From WLJO01 sp945889085 (lineage in GTDB: Bacteria; Actinomycetota; Acidimicrobiia; Acidimicrobiales; Ilumatobacteraceae): a stretch of DNA of 64,000 bases. Below are positions 42,538-51,159 of the stretch, one piece after another. The position numbers and the translations under genes are program-made. Numbering within the stretch: position 1 is the stretch's first letter; each line of letters begins with the position of its first letter. The notes under the pieces are model-generated. The model was not told the DNA's origin. It was given only the letters and a program-made list of their open reading frames with translations, and searched no databases. The stretch is taken from positions 12,218 to 76,217 of the forward strand of contig CAMDBM010000006.1 in the NCBI GenBank assembly GCA_945889085.1, read 5' to 3'.

Positions 42538-43950
42538 CTAGGCGAGGTAGTTGCAGAGGCCGCGCTTCAGGAACTTCCCGTGACCGGGCCGGCCGAAGTA
42601 CTGGTCGTTCTCCACGAGCACGGTGCCGCGTGACATCACGGTGTCGATGCGGCCGTCGATGATCGTGCCCTCGTACACCGAGTAGTCCATGTTGGAGTGG
42701 TGCTTCTTGCCCACGCCGATCTCGGTCTTGCGGTTCGGATCCCAGATCACGATGTCCGCGTCCGAGCCGGGGGCAATGATGCCCTTCTTCGGGAACAGCC
42801 CGAACAGGCGCGCCGGGGTGGTGCAGCACGTTTCCACCCAGCGTTCGAGGCTCAGCTCGCCTGCCACCACACCTTGGTAGATCAGTTCGAGCCGGTGCTC
42901 GATGCCACCGAGGCCGTTGGGGATCTTCGCGAAGTTGCCGCGGCCAAGCTCCTTCTGGTCCTTGAAACAGAACGGGCAGTGATCGGTGGCCACCACGGCG
43001 AGTTCGTTCATGCGTAGCCCCTTCCACAGGTCCGCGCGGTGGTTGCGGTGGTCGTGCTTGGAGCGCAGCGGGGGGGAGCAAACGAACTTGGCGCCCTCGA
43101 AGCCCGGGCGGTCGAGCGTGCCCTCGAGCGTGAGGTGCAGGTACTGCGGGCACGTCTCGCCGAACACGTTCTGGCCGTTGTGTCGAGCCTCTGCCACCTC
43201 GTCGAGTGCTTCGGCGGCCGACATGTGCACGATGTACAGCGGCACGTTGCCGGCAACCTTCGACAGCACGATGGCGCGGTGCGTTGCCTCGCCCTCCAAC
43301 TCCGGTGGACGTGTGAACGAGTGGTACTTCGGGTCGGTCTCGCCGCGGGCAAGGGCTTGTGCCACGAGCACGTCGATGGCGATGCCGTTCTCGGCGTGCA
43401 TCATGATGAGCCCACCGTTGTGGGAAGCCTGCTGCATCGCCCGCAGGATCTGACCGTCGTCGCTGTAGCAGGCGCCGGGATAGGCCATGAAGAACTTGAA
43501 GCTCGTAATGCCCTCGTGCTCGGTGAGATAGTCCATCGCCTTCAGCGATTCGTCGTCGAGCGTGCTGATCATCTGCGTGAACGAGTAGTCCACGGCGCAC
43601 TTGCCGGCGGCCTTCTCGTGCCACTCGGCGAGCCCATCGTGCACGCTCTCCCCGGTGTGCTGGTCCGCCATGTCGACCACCGTGGTAACGCCGCCCCACG
43701 CCGCAGCGATGGTGCCCGTCTCGAAGTTGTCCGATACCACCGTTCCCCCGAGCGGAAGGTCGAGGTGCGTGTGCACGTCGATACCGCCGGGGATCACGTA
43801 CTTACCGGTGGCGTCGATGACGCGGTGGCCATCTCGCGGGCCGGTGCCCGGGATGTAGAGCGCCACGATGCGCTCGCCATCCACGAGGACGTCCTGTGCG
43901 ATGCGCCCTGTGGGGCTGATCACCGTGCCGTTCGCAATGAGGGTTCCCAT
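42538..43950 (-). CDS. hydA: dihydropyrimidinase / D-hydantoinase, copy 1
   Basis: 470 residues of the amidohydrolase superfamily. It opens the ring of dihydrouracil, dihydrothymine or hydantoins. Metal ligands are His60 and His62 (DVHTHLDLP), carbamylated Lys152 (ITSFKFFMAYPG), and His of MHAENG and YIVHMSA; DHCPF carries the Asp ligand. It is about three quarters identical to copy 2 (47927-49339). ATG 43950 matches the start of copy 2; an in-frame GTG at 43962 overlaps the upstream TGA as GTGA and would add four residues. Operon with a transaminase, an LLM oxidoreductase, mmsA and copy 2. Confidence 0.93.
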   Translation of the reverse strand: MGTLIANGTVISPTGRIAQDVLVDGERIVALYIPGTGPRDGHRVIDATGKYVIPGGIDVHTHLDLPLGGTVVSDNFETGTIAAAWGGVTTVVDMADQHTGESVHDGLAEWHEKAAGKCAVDYSFTQMISTLDDESLKAMDYLTEHEGITSFKFFMAYPGACYSDDGQILRAMQQASHNGGLIMMHAENGIAIDVLVAQALARGETDPKYHSFTRPPELEGEATHRAIVLSKVAGNVPLYIVHMSAAEALDEVAEARHNGQNVFGETCPQYLHLTLEGTLDRPGFEGAKFVCSPPLRSKHDHRNHRADLWKGLRMNELAVVATDHCPFCFKDQKELGRGNFAKIPNGLGGIEHRLELIYQGVVAGELSLERWVETCCTTPARLFGLFPKKGIIAPGSDADIVIWDPNRKTEIGVGKKHHSNMDYSVYEGTIIDGRIDTVMSRGTVLVENDQYFGRPGHGKFLKRGLCNYLA

Positions 43951-43958
43951 ACGAGAAC

Positions 43959-45308
43959 TCACACTACGTACTTGTCAGCCTCCGCGAGGGCCTCGTCGAG
44001 AATGGCAATACCCATCCTCACCTCGTCGTCGGGGGTGGTGAGCGGCGGGCACACGTGGATGCGGTTGAAGTGGCTGAACGGCCAGAGACCCCGTGCCTTG
44101 CACGCCGCAACCACCTCGTTCATCGGGCCTGCGGCGGGGCCGGAGGCGTTGAACGGCACGAGCGGCTCGCGTGTTTCGCGATTACGCACGAGTTCGACGG
44201 CCCAGAAGCAGCCGAGGCCGCGTACGTCGCCGATGGACGGGTGCTTCTTCGCGAGTTCGTGCAGTGCCGGTCCGATGATGTCGTCGCCGAGTCGCTTGGC
44301 GTTCTCTACGATGCCCTCTTCTTTGAAGATCTTGATGCTCGCAACCGCCGACGCGCACGCGAGCGGGTGCCCCGAGTACGTGAGCCCGCCTGGGTACGGG
44401 CGTTCACGGAATGTGTCGGCAATGCGCTGCGAGATAGCCACGCCTCCCAGCGGCAGGTAGCCCGAGTTCACGCCCTTCGCGAAGCAGATGAGGTCTGGGG
44501 TGACGCCCCAGCGATTCACGGCGAACCACTCGCCGCATCGACCGAAACCACACATCACCTCGTCGCAGATCATCACGATGCCGTGGCGGTCGCAGATGTC
44601 GCGTACGCCCTGGAGGTAGCCGTCCGGCGGTACGAGGATGCCGTTGGTTCCCACGACGGTCTCGAGGATGATCGCTGCGACGGTGTGTGCGCCCTCCACC
44701 ATGAGCGTGTCCTCGATGTGCTGCAACGCTCGTGGGCACTCCTCGGCCTCGTTCGTCGCGTGGAACGCAGACCGGTACGGGTAGGGGCCCCATATGCGCA
44801 CGATTCCCGGGATGCCTGGTTCGCTTCCCCATCGGCGCGGGTCGCCGGTCATCGTCATCGCCCCGGCTGTTGCACCGTGGTAGCTGCGGTACGTGGTGAG
44901 GATCTTGTGCCGACCCGTGTGAACTCGCGCCATGCGGATGGCGTTCTCGGTTGCCTCGGCGCCCCCGTTGGTGAAGAACACCATATTGAGGTCGCCCGGG
45001 GCGAGTTCGGCGATGAGTCGCGCTGCCTCACCACGCTCGGCGTTGGCGAACGACGGCGCGATGGTGCACAACTTGGCGGCCTGGTCCTGGATGGCCTTCA
45101 CGAGTTTGGGGTGCTGGTGGCCGATGTTCACGTTGACGAGCTGACTCGAGAAGTCGAGGTAACGCTTGCCGTCCTCGTCCCACATCCACGAGCCCTCGGC
45201 TCCGGCAATGACGACGGGGTTGATGAGTCCCTGCGCTGACCACGAATGGAACACGTGGGTGCGGTCGTCGGTCTTGGCGATAGAGGGGCGGGATTCGACG
45301 TTGCTCAT
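43959..45308 (-). CDS. class III aminotransferase (beta-alanine/omega-amino acid type)
   Basis: 449 residues; PLP enzyme. The substrate-binding region includes FTNGGAEATENAIRMAR, then YHGATAGAMTMTGDPRRW, and ICDEVMCGFGRCGEWFA with the PLP-binding Asp. The PLP-linking Lys is in CFAKGVNSGYLPLGGV. The closest types are omega-amino acid:pyruvate and beta-alanine aminotransferases. In this operon it would convert beta-alanine or beta-aminoisobutyrate to malonate or methylmalonate semialdehyde, the substrate of the neighbouring dehydrogenase. ATG 45308; the next gene overlaps its stop. Confidence 0.93.
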   Translation of the reverse strand: MSNVESRPSIAKTDDRTHVFHSWSAQGLINPVVIAGAEGSWMWDEDGKRYLDFSSQLVNVNIGHQHPKLVKAIQDQAAKLCTIAPSFANAERGEAARLIAELAPGDLNMVFFTNGGAEATENAIRMARVHTGRHKILTTYRSYHGATAGAMTMTGDPRRWGSEPGIPGIVRIWGPYPYRSAFHATNEAEECPRALQHIEDTLMVEGAHTVAAIILETVVGTNGILVPPDGYLQGVRDICDRHGIVMICDEVMCGFGRCGEWFAVNRWGVTPDLICFAKGVNSGYLPLGGVAISQRIADTFRERPYPGGLTYSGHPLACASAVASIKIFKEEGIVENAKRLGDDIIGPALHELAKKHPSIGDVRGLGCFWAVELVRNRETREPLVPFNASGPAAGPMNEVVAACKARGLWPFSHFNRIHVCPPLTTPDDEVRMGIAILDEALAEADKYVV

Positions 45309-45342
45309 TGAAGTTCTCCAAATAGATCGTTGGGGGACAGGG

Positions 45343-46362
45343 TCACGACTTGGCGATCACTCGCTCGGCAACAGCCGGGATGATGTGCTCGCCGTATGCC
45401 TCAAGGGTGGAGTCCTTGCCATCGTGCTGCAGATAGATCGCAAACTGGTCGACACCCATGGCCTTCAACTCTTGCAAGCGGGCAATGTGCTGCGCGGGAG
45501 TGCCGAGGATGCAGAAGCGGTCGATGATGTCGTCGGGAACGAACGTTGTGTGGGAGTTCCCCGCACGCCCGTGCTCGTTGTAGTCGTATGCCTGGCGGCC
45601 CTTGATGTAGTCCGTGAGCGCTTGGGGCACTGCGCCACCGTTGGTCCCGTACCGGTCGACGATGTCGGCGACGTGGTTGCCCACCATGCCACCGAACCAG
45701 CGCACCTGGTCTCGCATGTGGGCCATGTCGGTGCCCACGTACGCCGGCGCTGCGACACAGATCTTTACGCTGTCCGGGTCCCGGCCGGCCGCGCTGGCAG
45801 CATCCTTCACGGCCTTGATGGACCAGGCGGTGATATCCGGGTCTGCGAGCTGCAGGATGAACCCGTCCCCCACCTCGCCGGTGAGGGCGAGCGCCTTGGG
45901 CCCGTACGCGGCCACCCACACGTCAAGCTCGCTGCCCTGGCACCAGGGGAACCGCAGCGTTGCCCCCTTGTACTCCACCTCGCGCCCGTTCGCGAGCTCC
46001 CGGATGACGTGGATGGAGTCGCGGAGCGTGGCCAGTGTGGCGGGCGCACCGTTGGTGACCCGAACGGCGGAGTCACCGCGGCCGATGCCGCAGATGGTCC
46101 TGTTGCCGAACATCTCGTTGAGCGTGGCGTAGACGCTCGCGGTAACGGTCCAGTCCCGGGTGGCCGGGTTGGTGACCATCGGCCCGACCATCACCTTGCG
46201 GGTCTCGGCAAGGATGGCCGAATAGATCACGTACGGCTCCTCCCAGAGCAGGTGGGAGTCGAAGGTCCACACGTACTGGAAGCCTTGGTTCTCTGCTTTC
46301 TTGGCCAGTTCCACCACGCGTGACGCGGGCGGGTTGGTCTGGAGTACGACACCGAACTTCAT
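45343..46362 (-). CDS. LLM-class F420-dependent oxidoreductase (TIGR03842-like)
   Basis: 339 residues. It begins MKFGVVLQTNPPASRVVELAKKAENQGFQYVWTFDSHLLWEEPYVIYSAIL, then GPMVTNPATRDWTVTASVYATLNEMFGNRTICGIGRGDSAVR, typical of the TIGR03842 luciferase-like family in actinobacteria. F420 is the probable cofactor. It lies inside the pyrimidine/hydantoin cluster between a transaminase and mmsA. A redox step on a ring or on an acyl product is possible, including a stand-in for dihydropyrimidine dehydrogenase, which is not seen here. Substrate unproven. Confidence 0.9.
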   Translation of the reverse strand: MKFGVVLQTNPPASRVVELAKKAENQGFQYVWTFDSHLLWEEPYVIYSAILAETRKVMVGPMVTNPATRDWTVTASVYATLNEMFGNRTICGIGRGDSAVRVTNGAPATLATLRDSIHVIRELANGREVEYKGATLRFPWCQGSELDVWVAAYGPKALALTGEVGDGFILQLADPDITAWSIKAVKDAASAAGRDPDSVKICVAAPAYVGTDMAHMRDQVRWFGGMVGNHVADIVDRYGTNGGAVPQALTDYIKGRQAYDYNEHGRAGNSHTTFVPDDIIDRFCILGTPAQHIARLQELKAMGVDQFAIYLQHDGKDSTLEAYGEHIIPAVAERVIAKS

Positions 46363-46372
46363 GCGTGGCCTT

Positions 46373-47857
46373 TCAGCGGTTCTGCGGGAAGCCGAGGTCC
46401 ACCCGGCTGGTTGTCGGGTCTGGCCACCGGGAGGTGACGACCTTGGAGCGGGTGTAGAAGTTGACGCCCTCGGGGCCGTACATGTGCTGGTCGCCGAACA
46501 GGCTCGCCTTCCAGCCCCCGAAGCTGTAGTACGCAACGGGCACCGGGATCGGCACGTTGATCCCCACCATGCCCACGTTCACCTCGAACTGGAAGCGGCG
46601 GGCAACGCCACCGTCACGCGTGAAGATGGCCGTGCCGTTGCCGAACTCGTTGCGGTTGATGAGATCCAGGCCCTCGGCATAGGTGGAGACCCGGGTAACG
46701 GACAGCACCGGCCCGAAGATCTCCTCGTCGTAGCAGCGCATGCCTGGCTTCACATTGTCGAGCAGGCTCGGCCTCACGAAGAAACCCTCGGTGGGCACGC
46801 CCTCGCGGCCGTCCACCACAACCGTTGCACCCTCGCCGGCAGCACCGGCGAGATAGCCAACCACCTTGTCACGGTGCTCACCGGTGATGAGCGGCCCCAT
46901 CTCGTTGTCGGGCTCGCTGGCCGGGCCGACCTTGATGTTGGGGATGCGGTCCTTGATCTTTGCAACGAGGTCGTCCGCGATCGTGTCCATGGCGAGCACG
47001 ACGCTCACGGCCATGCAGCGCTCACCGGCAGAGCCGTACGCGGCGCTCACCGCAGCATCGGCGGCCTGGTCGAGATCCGCGTCCGGCAGGACGAGCATGT
47101 GGTTCTTCGCCCCGCCGAGTGCCTGCACACGCTTGCCGTTCCGGGTGCCGGTCTCGTAGACGTACCGAGCAATCGGCGTGGAGCCGACGAACGAGACAGC
47201 GGCAACGTCGGGGTGCGCAAGGATTCGGTCGACCGAAGTCCGGTCGCCCATGACGACGTTGAAGCAGCCGTCCGGCAGGCCCGACTGCTTGAGTAGCTCG
47301 GCGATGAACAGGGCGGCCGAGGGGTCCTTCTCGCTCGGCTTGAGCACGAAGGTGTTTCCGGTGACGAGCGCGTTGGCGAACATCCACATCGGTACCATCG
47401 CCGGGAAGTTGAACGGCGTGATTCCCGCCACCACGCCGAGCGGCTGGCGGATGTTGTACACGTCCACGCCGGCGGCGACCTGCTCGCTGTAGCCGCCCTT
47501 CATCATCGCGGGGATACCGCACGCAAACTCGATGTTCTCGAGCCCGCGGGCAACCTCGCCCAGCGCGTCCGAGAGCACCTTGCCGTGCTCGCCGGACAGC
47601 AACGTCGCGATCTCCTTGCGATTGGCGTCCACGAGCTCACGCATATGGAACATCACCTCGGTGCGACGCGAGAGGTTGGCGGAGCGCCAGGTCTCGAACG
47701 CGGTCCTGGCGCTGGCGACTGCGCAATCCACCTCGGCATCGCTCGCGAAGTCCACGGTGGACTGGGGCTCACCGGTTGCGGGGTTGTAGACGATCCCGGA
47801 GCGGCCTGATGTGCTCTCGACGACCTTGCCGTCGATCCAATGGCTGATGCGATTCAC
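46373..47857 (-). CDS. mmsA: methylmalonate-semialdehyde dehydrogenase (CoA-acylating)
   Basis: 494 residues of the aldehyde dehydrogenase family. It converts malonate or methylmalonate semialdehyde to acetyl-CoA or propionyl-CoA plus CO2 and NADH. The catalytic Cys is in GSAGERCMAVS. The MmsA-type features GGYSEQVAAGVDVYNIRQPLGVVAGITPFNFPAMVPMWMF and the C-terminal YSFGGWKASLFGDQHMYGPEGVNFYTRSKVVTSRW are present. The cluster supplies its substrate through the transaminase. ATG 47857 is the family start. Confidence 0.96.
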   Translation of the reverse strand: MNRISHWIDGKVVESTSGRSGIVYNPATGEPQSTVDFASDAEVDCAVASARTAFETWRSANLSRRTEVMFHMRELVDANRKEIATLLSGEHGKVLSDALGEVARGLENIEFACGIPAMMKGGYSEQVAAGVDVYNIRQPLGVVAGITPFNFPAMVPMWMFANALVTGNTFVLKPSEKDPSAALFIAELLKQSGLPDGCFNVVMGDRTSVDRILAHPDVAAVSFVGSTPIARYVYETGTRNGKRVQALGGAKNHMLVLPDADLDQAADAAVSAAYGSAGERCMAVSVVLAMDTIADDLVAKIKDRIPNIKVGPASEPDNEMGPLITGEHRDKVVGYLAGAAGEGATVVVDGREGVPTEGFFVRPSLLDNVKPGMRCYDEEIFGPVLSVTRVSTYAEGLDLINRNEFGNGTAIFTRDGGVARRFQFEVNVGMVGINVPIPVPVAYYSFGGWKASLFGDQHMYGPEGVNFYTRSKVVTSRWPDPTTSRVDLGFPQNR

Positions 47858-47926
47858 GGTGTCTCCTGAGACGTGAGGGAACGGGGGGTACGTGGCCGAC
47901 CCGGCTGCCCGGGCCGGTCGGGTTGT

Positions 47927-49339
47927 CTAGACGAGGTAATTCGACAGGCCGCGCCTGACGAATTTGCCGTGGCCCTTGCGGCCGAGGTACTGGTCATTGT
48001 CGATGAGTACGGTGCCGCGCGAGAGCACGGTGTCCACCTTGCCGTCGATCACCCAGCCCTCCCATGAGGAGTGGTCCATGTTCATGTGGTGCTTCTTGCC
48101 GTAGCCGATCTCGGTGCGGGCATTCGGGTCCCACACCACGATGTCGGCGTCCGACCCGGGGGCGATGATGCCCTTCTTCGGGTACATGCCGAACATCTTC
48201 GCCGGGTTGGTGGAACAGGTCTCCACCCAGCGCTCGAGCGAGAGGTGGCCCTGCACGACACCCTGGTAGATGAGCTCCATCCGGTGCTCGACACCGCCCA
48301 TGCCGTTGGGGATCTTCGAGAAGTCGCCGATGCCGAGTTCCTTCTGGTCCTTGAAGCAGAAGGGGCAGTGATCGGTGGATACCACGGCGAGTTCGTTCAT
48401 GCGCAGGCCCTTCCACAGGTCCGCGTGGTGGTGACGGTGATCGTGTTTGGAACGGATCGGCGGTGAGCACACGTACTTCGCGCCCTCGAACCCTGGCTGG
48501 GCGAGGTGATCCTCGAGCGTCATGTAGAGGTACTGCGGGCAGGTCTCGGCAAACACGTTCTGCCCGTTGTGGCGCGCCTCGGCAACCTCGTCGAGTGCCT
48601 CCGACGCAGACATGTGCACGATGTACAGGGGCACGTTGCCGGCCACCTTGGACAGCACGATTGCCCGGTGTGTCGCCTCACCCTCGAGGTCTGATGGGCG
48701 GGTGATCGAGTGATACTTCGGGTCGCGTTCACCGCGTGCGAGTGCTTGGGCAACGAGCACGTCGATGGCGATCCCGTTCTCGGCGTGCATCATGATGAGG
48801 GCGCCGCACTCTGATGCCGTCTGCATCGCCTTGAGGATCTGGCCGTCGTCGCTGTAGAACACGCCCGGATAGGCCATGAACAGCTTGAAGCTCGTGATGC
48901 CCTCGTGCTCGGTGAGGTACTTCATCGCCTTGAGCGACTCGTCGTCGATACCGCCGACGATCTGGCTGAACGAGTAGTCGACGGCGCAGTTCTCGGCCGC
49001 CTTGTGGTGCCACTCGGTCAGCGAGTCGTACACGTTCCCGCCGTACCGCTGCACGGCCATGTCACAGATGGTGGTGACCCCGCCCCAGGCCGCTGCGCGC
49101 GTGCCGGTCTCGAAGGTGTCGGACGCCTCGGTGCCGCCGAACGGCAGCTCGAAGTGGGTGTGAACATCCACACCGCCGGGGATCACGTACTTGCCGGTTG
49201 CGTCGATGACACGGTGGCCGTCAGTGGGAGCGGTTCCTGGCAGGTACATCGCGACGACAATCTCGCCGTCGACGAGCACGTCCTGCGCGATCTGGCCGGT
49301 CGGGCTGATGACGGCGCCGTTCTTGATGACGATTCCCAT
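47927..49339 (-). CDS. hydA: dihydropyrimidinase / D-hydantoinase, copy 2
   Basis: 470 residues, the same length as copy 1 and about three quarters identical. The metal ligands are kept (DVHTHFELP, SFKLFMAYPG with the carbamylated Lys, MHAENG, YIVHMSA, DHCPF). Substrate loops differ from copy 1 (for example AVQRYGGNVYDS in place of ADQHTGESVHDG), so the two probably act on different rings, such as dihydrothymine versus dihydrouracil or a hydantoin. It stands 70 bases upstream of mmsA on the same strand. Start ATG 49339. Confidence 0.93.
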   Translation of the reverse strand: MGIVIKNGAVISPTGQIAQDVLVDGEIVVAMYLPGTAPTDGHRVIDATGKYVIPGGVDVHTHFELPFGGTEASDTFETGTRAAAWGGVTTICDMAVQRYGGNVYDSLTEWHHKAAENCAVDYSFSQIVGGIDDESLKAMKYLTEHEGITSFKLFMAYPGVFYSDDGQILKAMQTASECGALIMMHAENGIAIDVLVAQALARGERDPKYHSITRPSDLEGEATHRAIVLSKVAGNVPLYIVHMSASEALDEVAEARHNGQNVFAETCPQYLYMTLEDHLAQPGFEGAKYVCSPPIRSKHDHRHHHADLWKGLRMNELAVVSTDHCPFCFKDQKELGIGDFSKIPNGMGGVEHRMELIYQGVVQGHLSLERWVETCSTNPAKMFGMYPKKGIIAPGSDADIVVWDPNARTEIGYGKKHHMNMDHSSWEGWVIDGKVDTVLSRGTVLIDNDQYLGRKGHGKFVRRGLSNYLV

Positions 49340-49468
49340 GTCGTGTCCCTCTGGGGTCGGTGGTTGGATCAGGCTGTGGCCGGCGGGCCCGGACGGGACC
49401 GTTCGGCGGAAGTTGCGCTGCCGTGACAGGCGACGCGGCAGCACCGCTGCGGAGCGAGCACATCCGGG

Positions 49469-50335
49469 TCACATCGGCACGACGTACACCTTCTCCTCGG
49501 AGTTGCGCATCGCCGCGTCCAGCTCGTCGAGCGTCCAGGACTCTTTGCGCTCGATCCACGTCTCCTTCGGGTGCGACCAGAGTGCCAGCTTGCGACCGTT
49601 GAAGGTGAACAACTGGCTGCGCAGGTGTGAGGCGCGGTCGCTGCAGAGATAGACCACGAGCGGCGCAATGGTCTCCGGCGTGCCGAAGCCGAGGTCCGCT
49701 GCGGAGGGGACCGGCTTGCCCGTCTCCTCGGAGCGCTTCTTGGCCATGTCGAAGACCACTTGGGTCATGTCGGTCTCGGCAATCGGCCACAGCGCGTTGG
49801 TGCGAATGTTGAAGCGGGAGAGTTCGACGTCCCACGCGTAGAGCATCCCCATCACGCCGGCCTTGGAGGCCGCGTAGTTGGTCTGGCCGATCGAGCCGGT
49901 GAAACCCGAGTTGGAGAAGATCTGCAGCAGGTGCCCACCGGTGGCCTTCATCGCGCGCGCTGCATGCCTGCTGACGGACCAGGTGCCGCGCAGGTTCACA
50001 GCGATCACCTCGTCGAACTCGTCGGGGGTCATGTTCATGAGCGTGCGGTCGCGCACGATGCCTGCATTGTTCACCACCGAGTCGACGCCGCCGTAGCGCT
50101 CCACGCACGTGGTGATGAGCCGCTCGGCGAGCGAGTCGTCGGTCACCGATCCGACAACCGGTTCGGCGGTGCCGCCGGCAGCGCGGATCTCCTCGGTGAC
50201 CTGCTCGGCAAGCGCGGCATTGGTGCCGTTCACGACGAGCCGCGCGCCTGCTGCGGCCAGACCGAGCGCAAACCCCCTGCCCAGTCCACGGGTAGCCCCG
50301 GTAACGACGATGCGCTTGCCCTCGAGTGTGCTCAT
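49469..50335 (-). CDS. short-chain dehydrogenase/reductase
   Basis: 288 residues of the classical SDR fold. NAD(P) binding: TGATRGLGRGFA; NNAG-like VNNAGIVRD; catalytic Ser in FSNSG; Tyr-x3-Lys in YAASKAG. The C-terminal 50 residues (SHLRSQLFTFNGRKLALWSHPKETWIERKESWTLDELDAAM) are an extension seen in a subgroup of actinobacterial SDRs that may act on acyl-CoA derivatives. It is the first gene of the catabolic cluster, ending 130 bases from hydA copy 2. Substrate unknown. Confidence 0.9.
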   Translation of the reverse strand: MSTLEGKRIVVTGATRGLGRGFALGLAAAGARLVVNGTNAALAEQVTEEIRAAGGTAEPVVGSVTDDSLAERLITTCVERYGGVDSVVNNAGIVRDRTLMNMTPDEFDEVIAVNLRGTWSVSRHAARAMKATGGHLLQIFSNSGFTGSIGQTNYAASKAGVMGMLYAWDVELSRFNIRTNALWPIAETDMTQVVFDMAKKRSEETGKPVPSAADLGFGTPETIAPLVVYLCSDRASHLRSQLFTFNGRKLALWSHPKETWIERKESWTLDELDAAMRNSEEKVYVVPM

Positions 50336-50369
50336 GACGGTCCCTCCGCCGCCGACTGTACCGCCCTGC

Positions 50370-51011
50370 CTACGCGACGCCGAAGGCGCTCAGGACGACG
50401 AGGACGAGTCCGGTGGTGAGGATGAACGCGTTGTACGTCGCGTGCGCTGCGGTGCTCTCCATGACGGCCTCGCGCGGGTCGTGTGTCGAGCGGAAGCGGC
50501 GGAGGTAGATGTTCATGAAGTAGACGCCACCGACGCTGAGGGCGAGCGCAACCGCGATCGGGATCCCGATGATGAGGTGGACGAGACCGAACGCCAGCAC
50601 CTTGCGGGCTCGACGGGTGAAGGCCCACTGCTCGGCGCCCTGGCGGAACATCCGTTCCTCGGCGAGCGCGAACAGAGGCAGGGCGGGGAGGACGAGCAGG
50701 AGGAACGCGAGCGGGATGATCCACTCCCACACGGTTCCCGTCGTCCGGTCTGTCGTTCCCGCGATCGGGTTGCCCTGGCCGCCGATCGCCGTCCACCAAC
50801 CCCAGTCGAGCCCAGGCACCGCCAAGAGGAGGGTGGCGACCGTGGCGACGGCGGTGAGCACGAGGGGCACGGGCCAGACGTGGCTCCAGCGGACCCGTCG
50901 GGCCACCTCGACCACGGTGGCGCGACCGCGGCCCGTGAGCGCAAGCCGAGCGGCGGTGAGCAGGCGCACGCCGACCACGGCGAGTACCACGTAGGTCAGC
51001 ACCGTCTCCAC
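50370..51011 (-). CDS. CPBP family intramembrane metalloprotease
   Basis: 213 residues with about six helices. The three CPBP/Rce1 motifs are visible: EExxxR (E118, E119, R123 in AEERMFR), FxxxH (F141 to H145 in FGLVH) and HxxxN (H190 to N194 in HATYN). Members are CAAX-type proteases or bacteriocin-immunity proteins. The start is uncertain: GTG 51011 is the first start codon in the coding-like part of the frame; there is no good ribosome site. The region is divergent from the acyl-CoA dehydrogenase gene. Confidence 0.82.
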   Translation of the reverse strand: METVLTYVVLAVVGVRLLTAARLALTGRGRATVVEVARRVRWSHVWPVPLVLTAVATVATLLLAVPGLDWGWWTAIGGQGNPIAGTTDRTTGTVWEWIIPLAFLLLVLPALPLFALAEERMFRQGAEQWAFTRRARKVLAFGLVHLIIGIPIAVALALSVGGVYFMNIYLRRFRSTHDPREAVMESTAAHATYNAFILTTGLVLVVLSAFGVA

Positions 51012-51159
51012 AGCGACCGAGGCTAGGTGGCTGTCGGTCCGGCTCGGGTCTGGCGCCACTGATCCGGTTCGACGTTGTTGCTCGGGACGGGCGATGATGG
51101 GGGTGTGACGGCGGGGTGCCGCCACTCGTCGGAACGGCGTACAGCGGGGGATAACCAAC

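Noticed and set aside
42538..49339. The two hydA copies as an assembly duplication
   Set aside because: They differ at about a quarter of residues and in flanking genes, so they are real paralogues.
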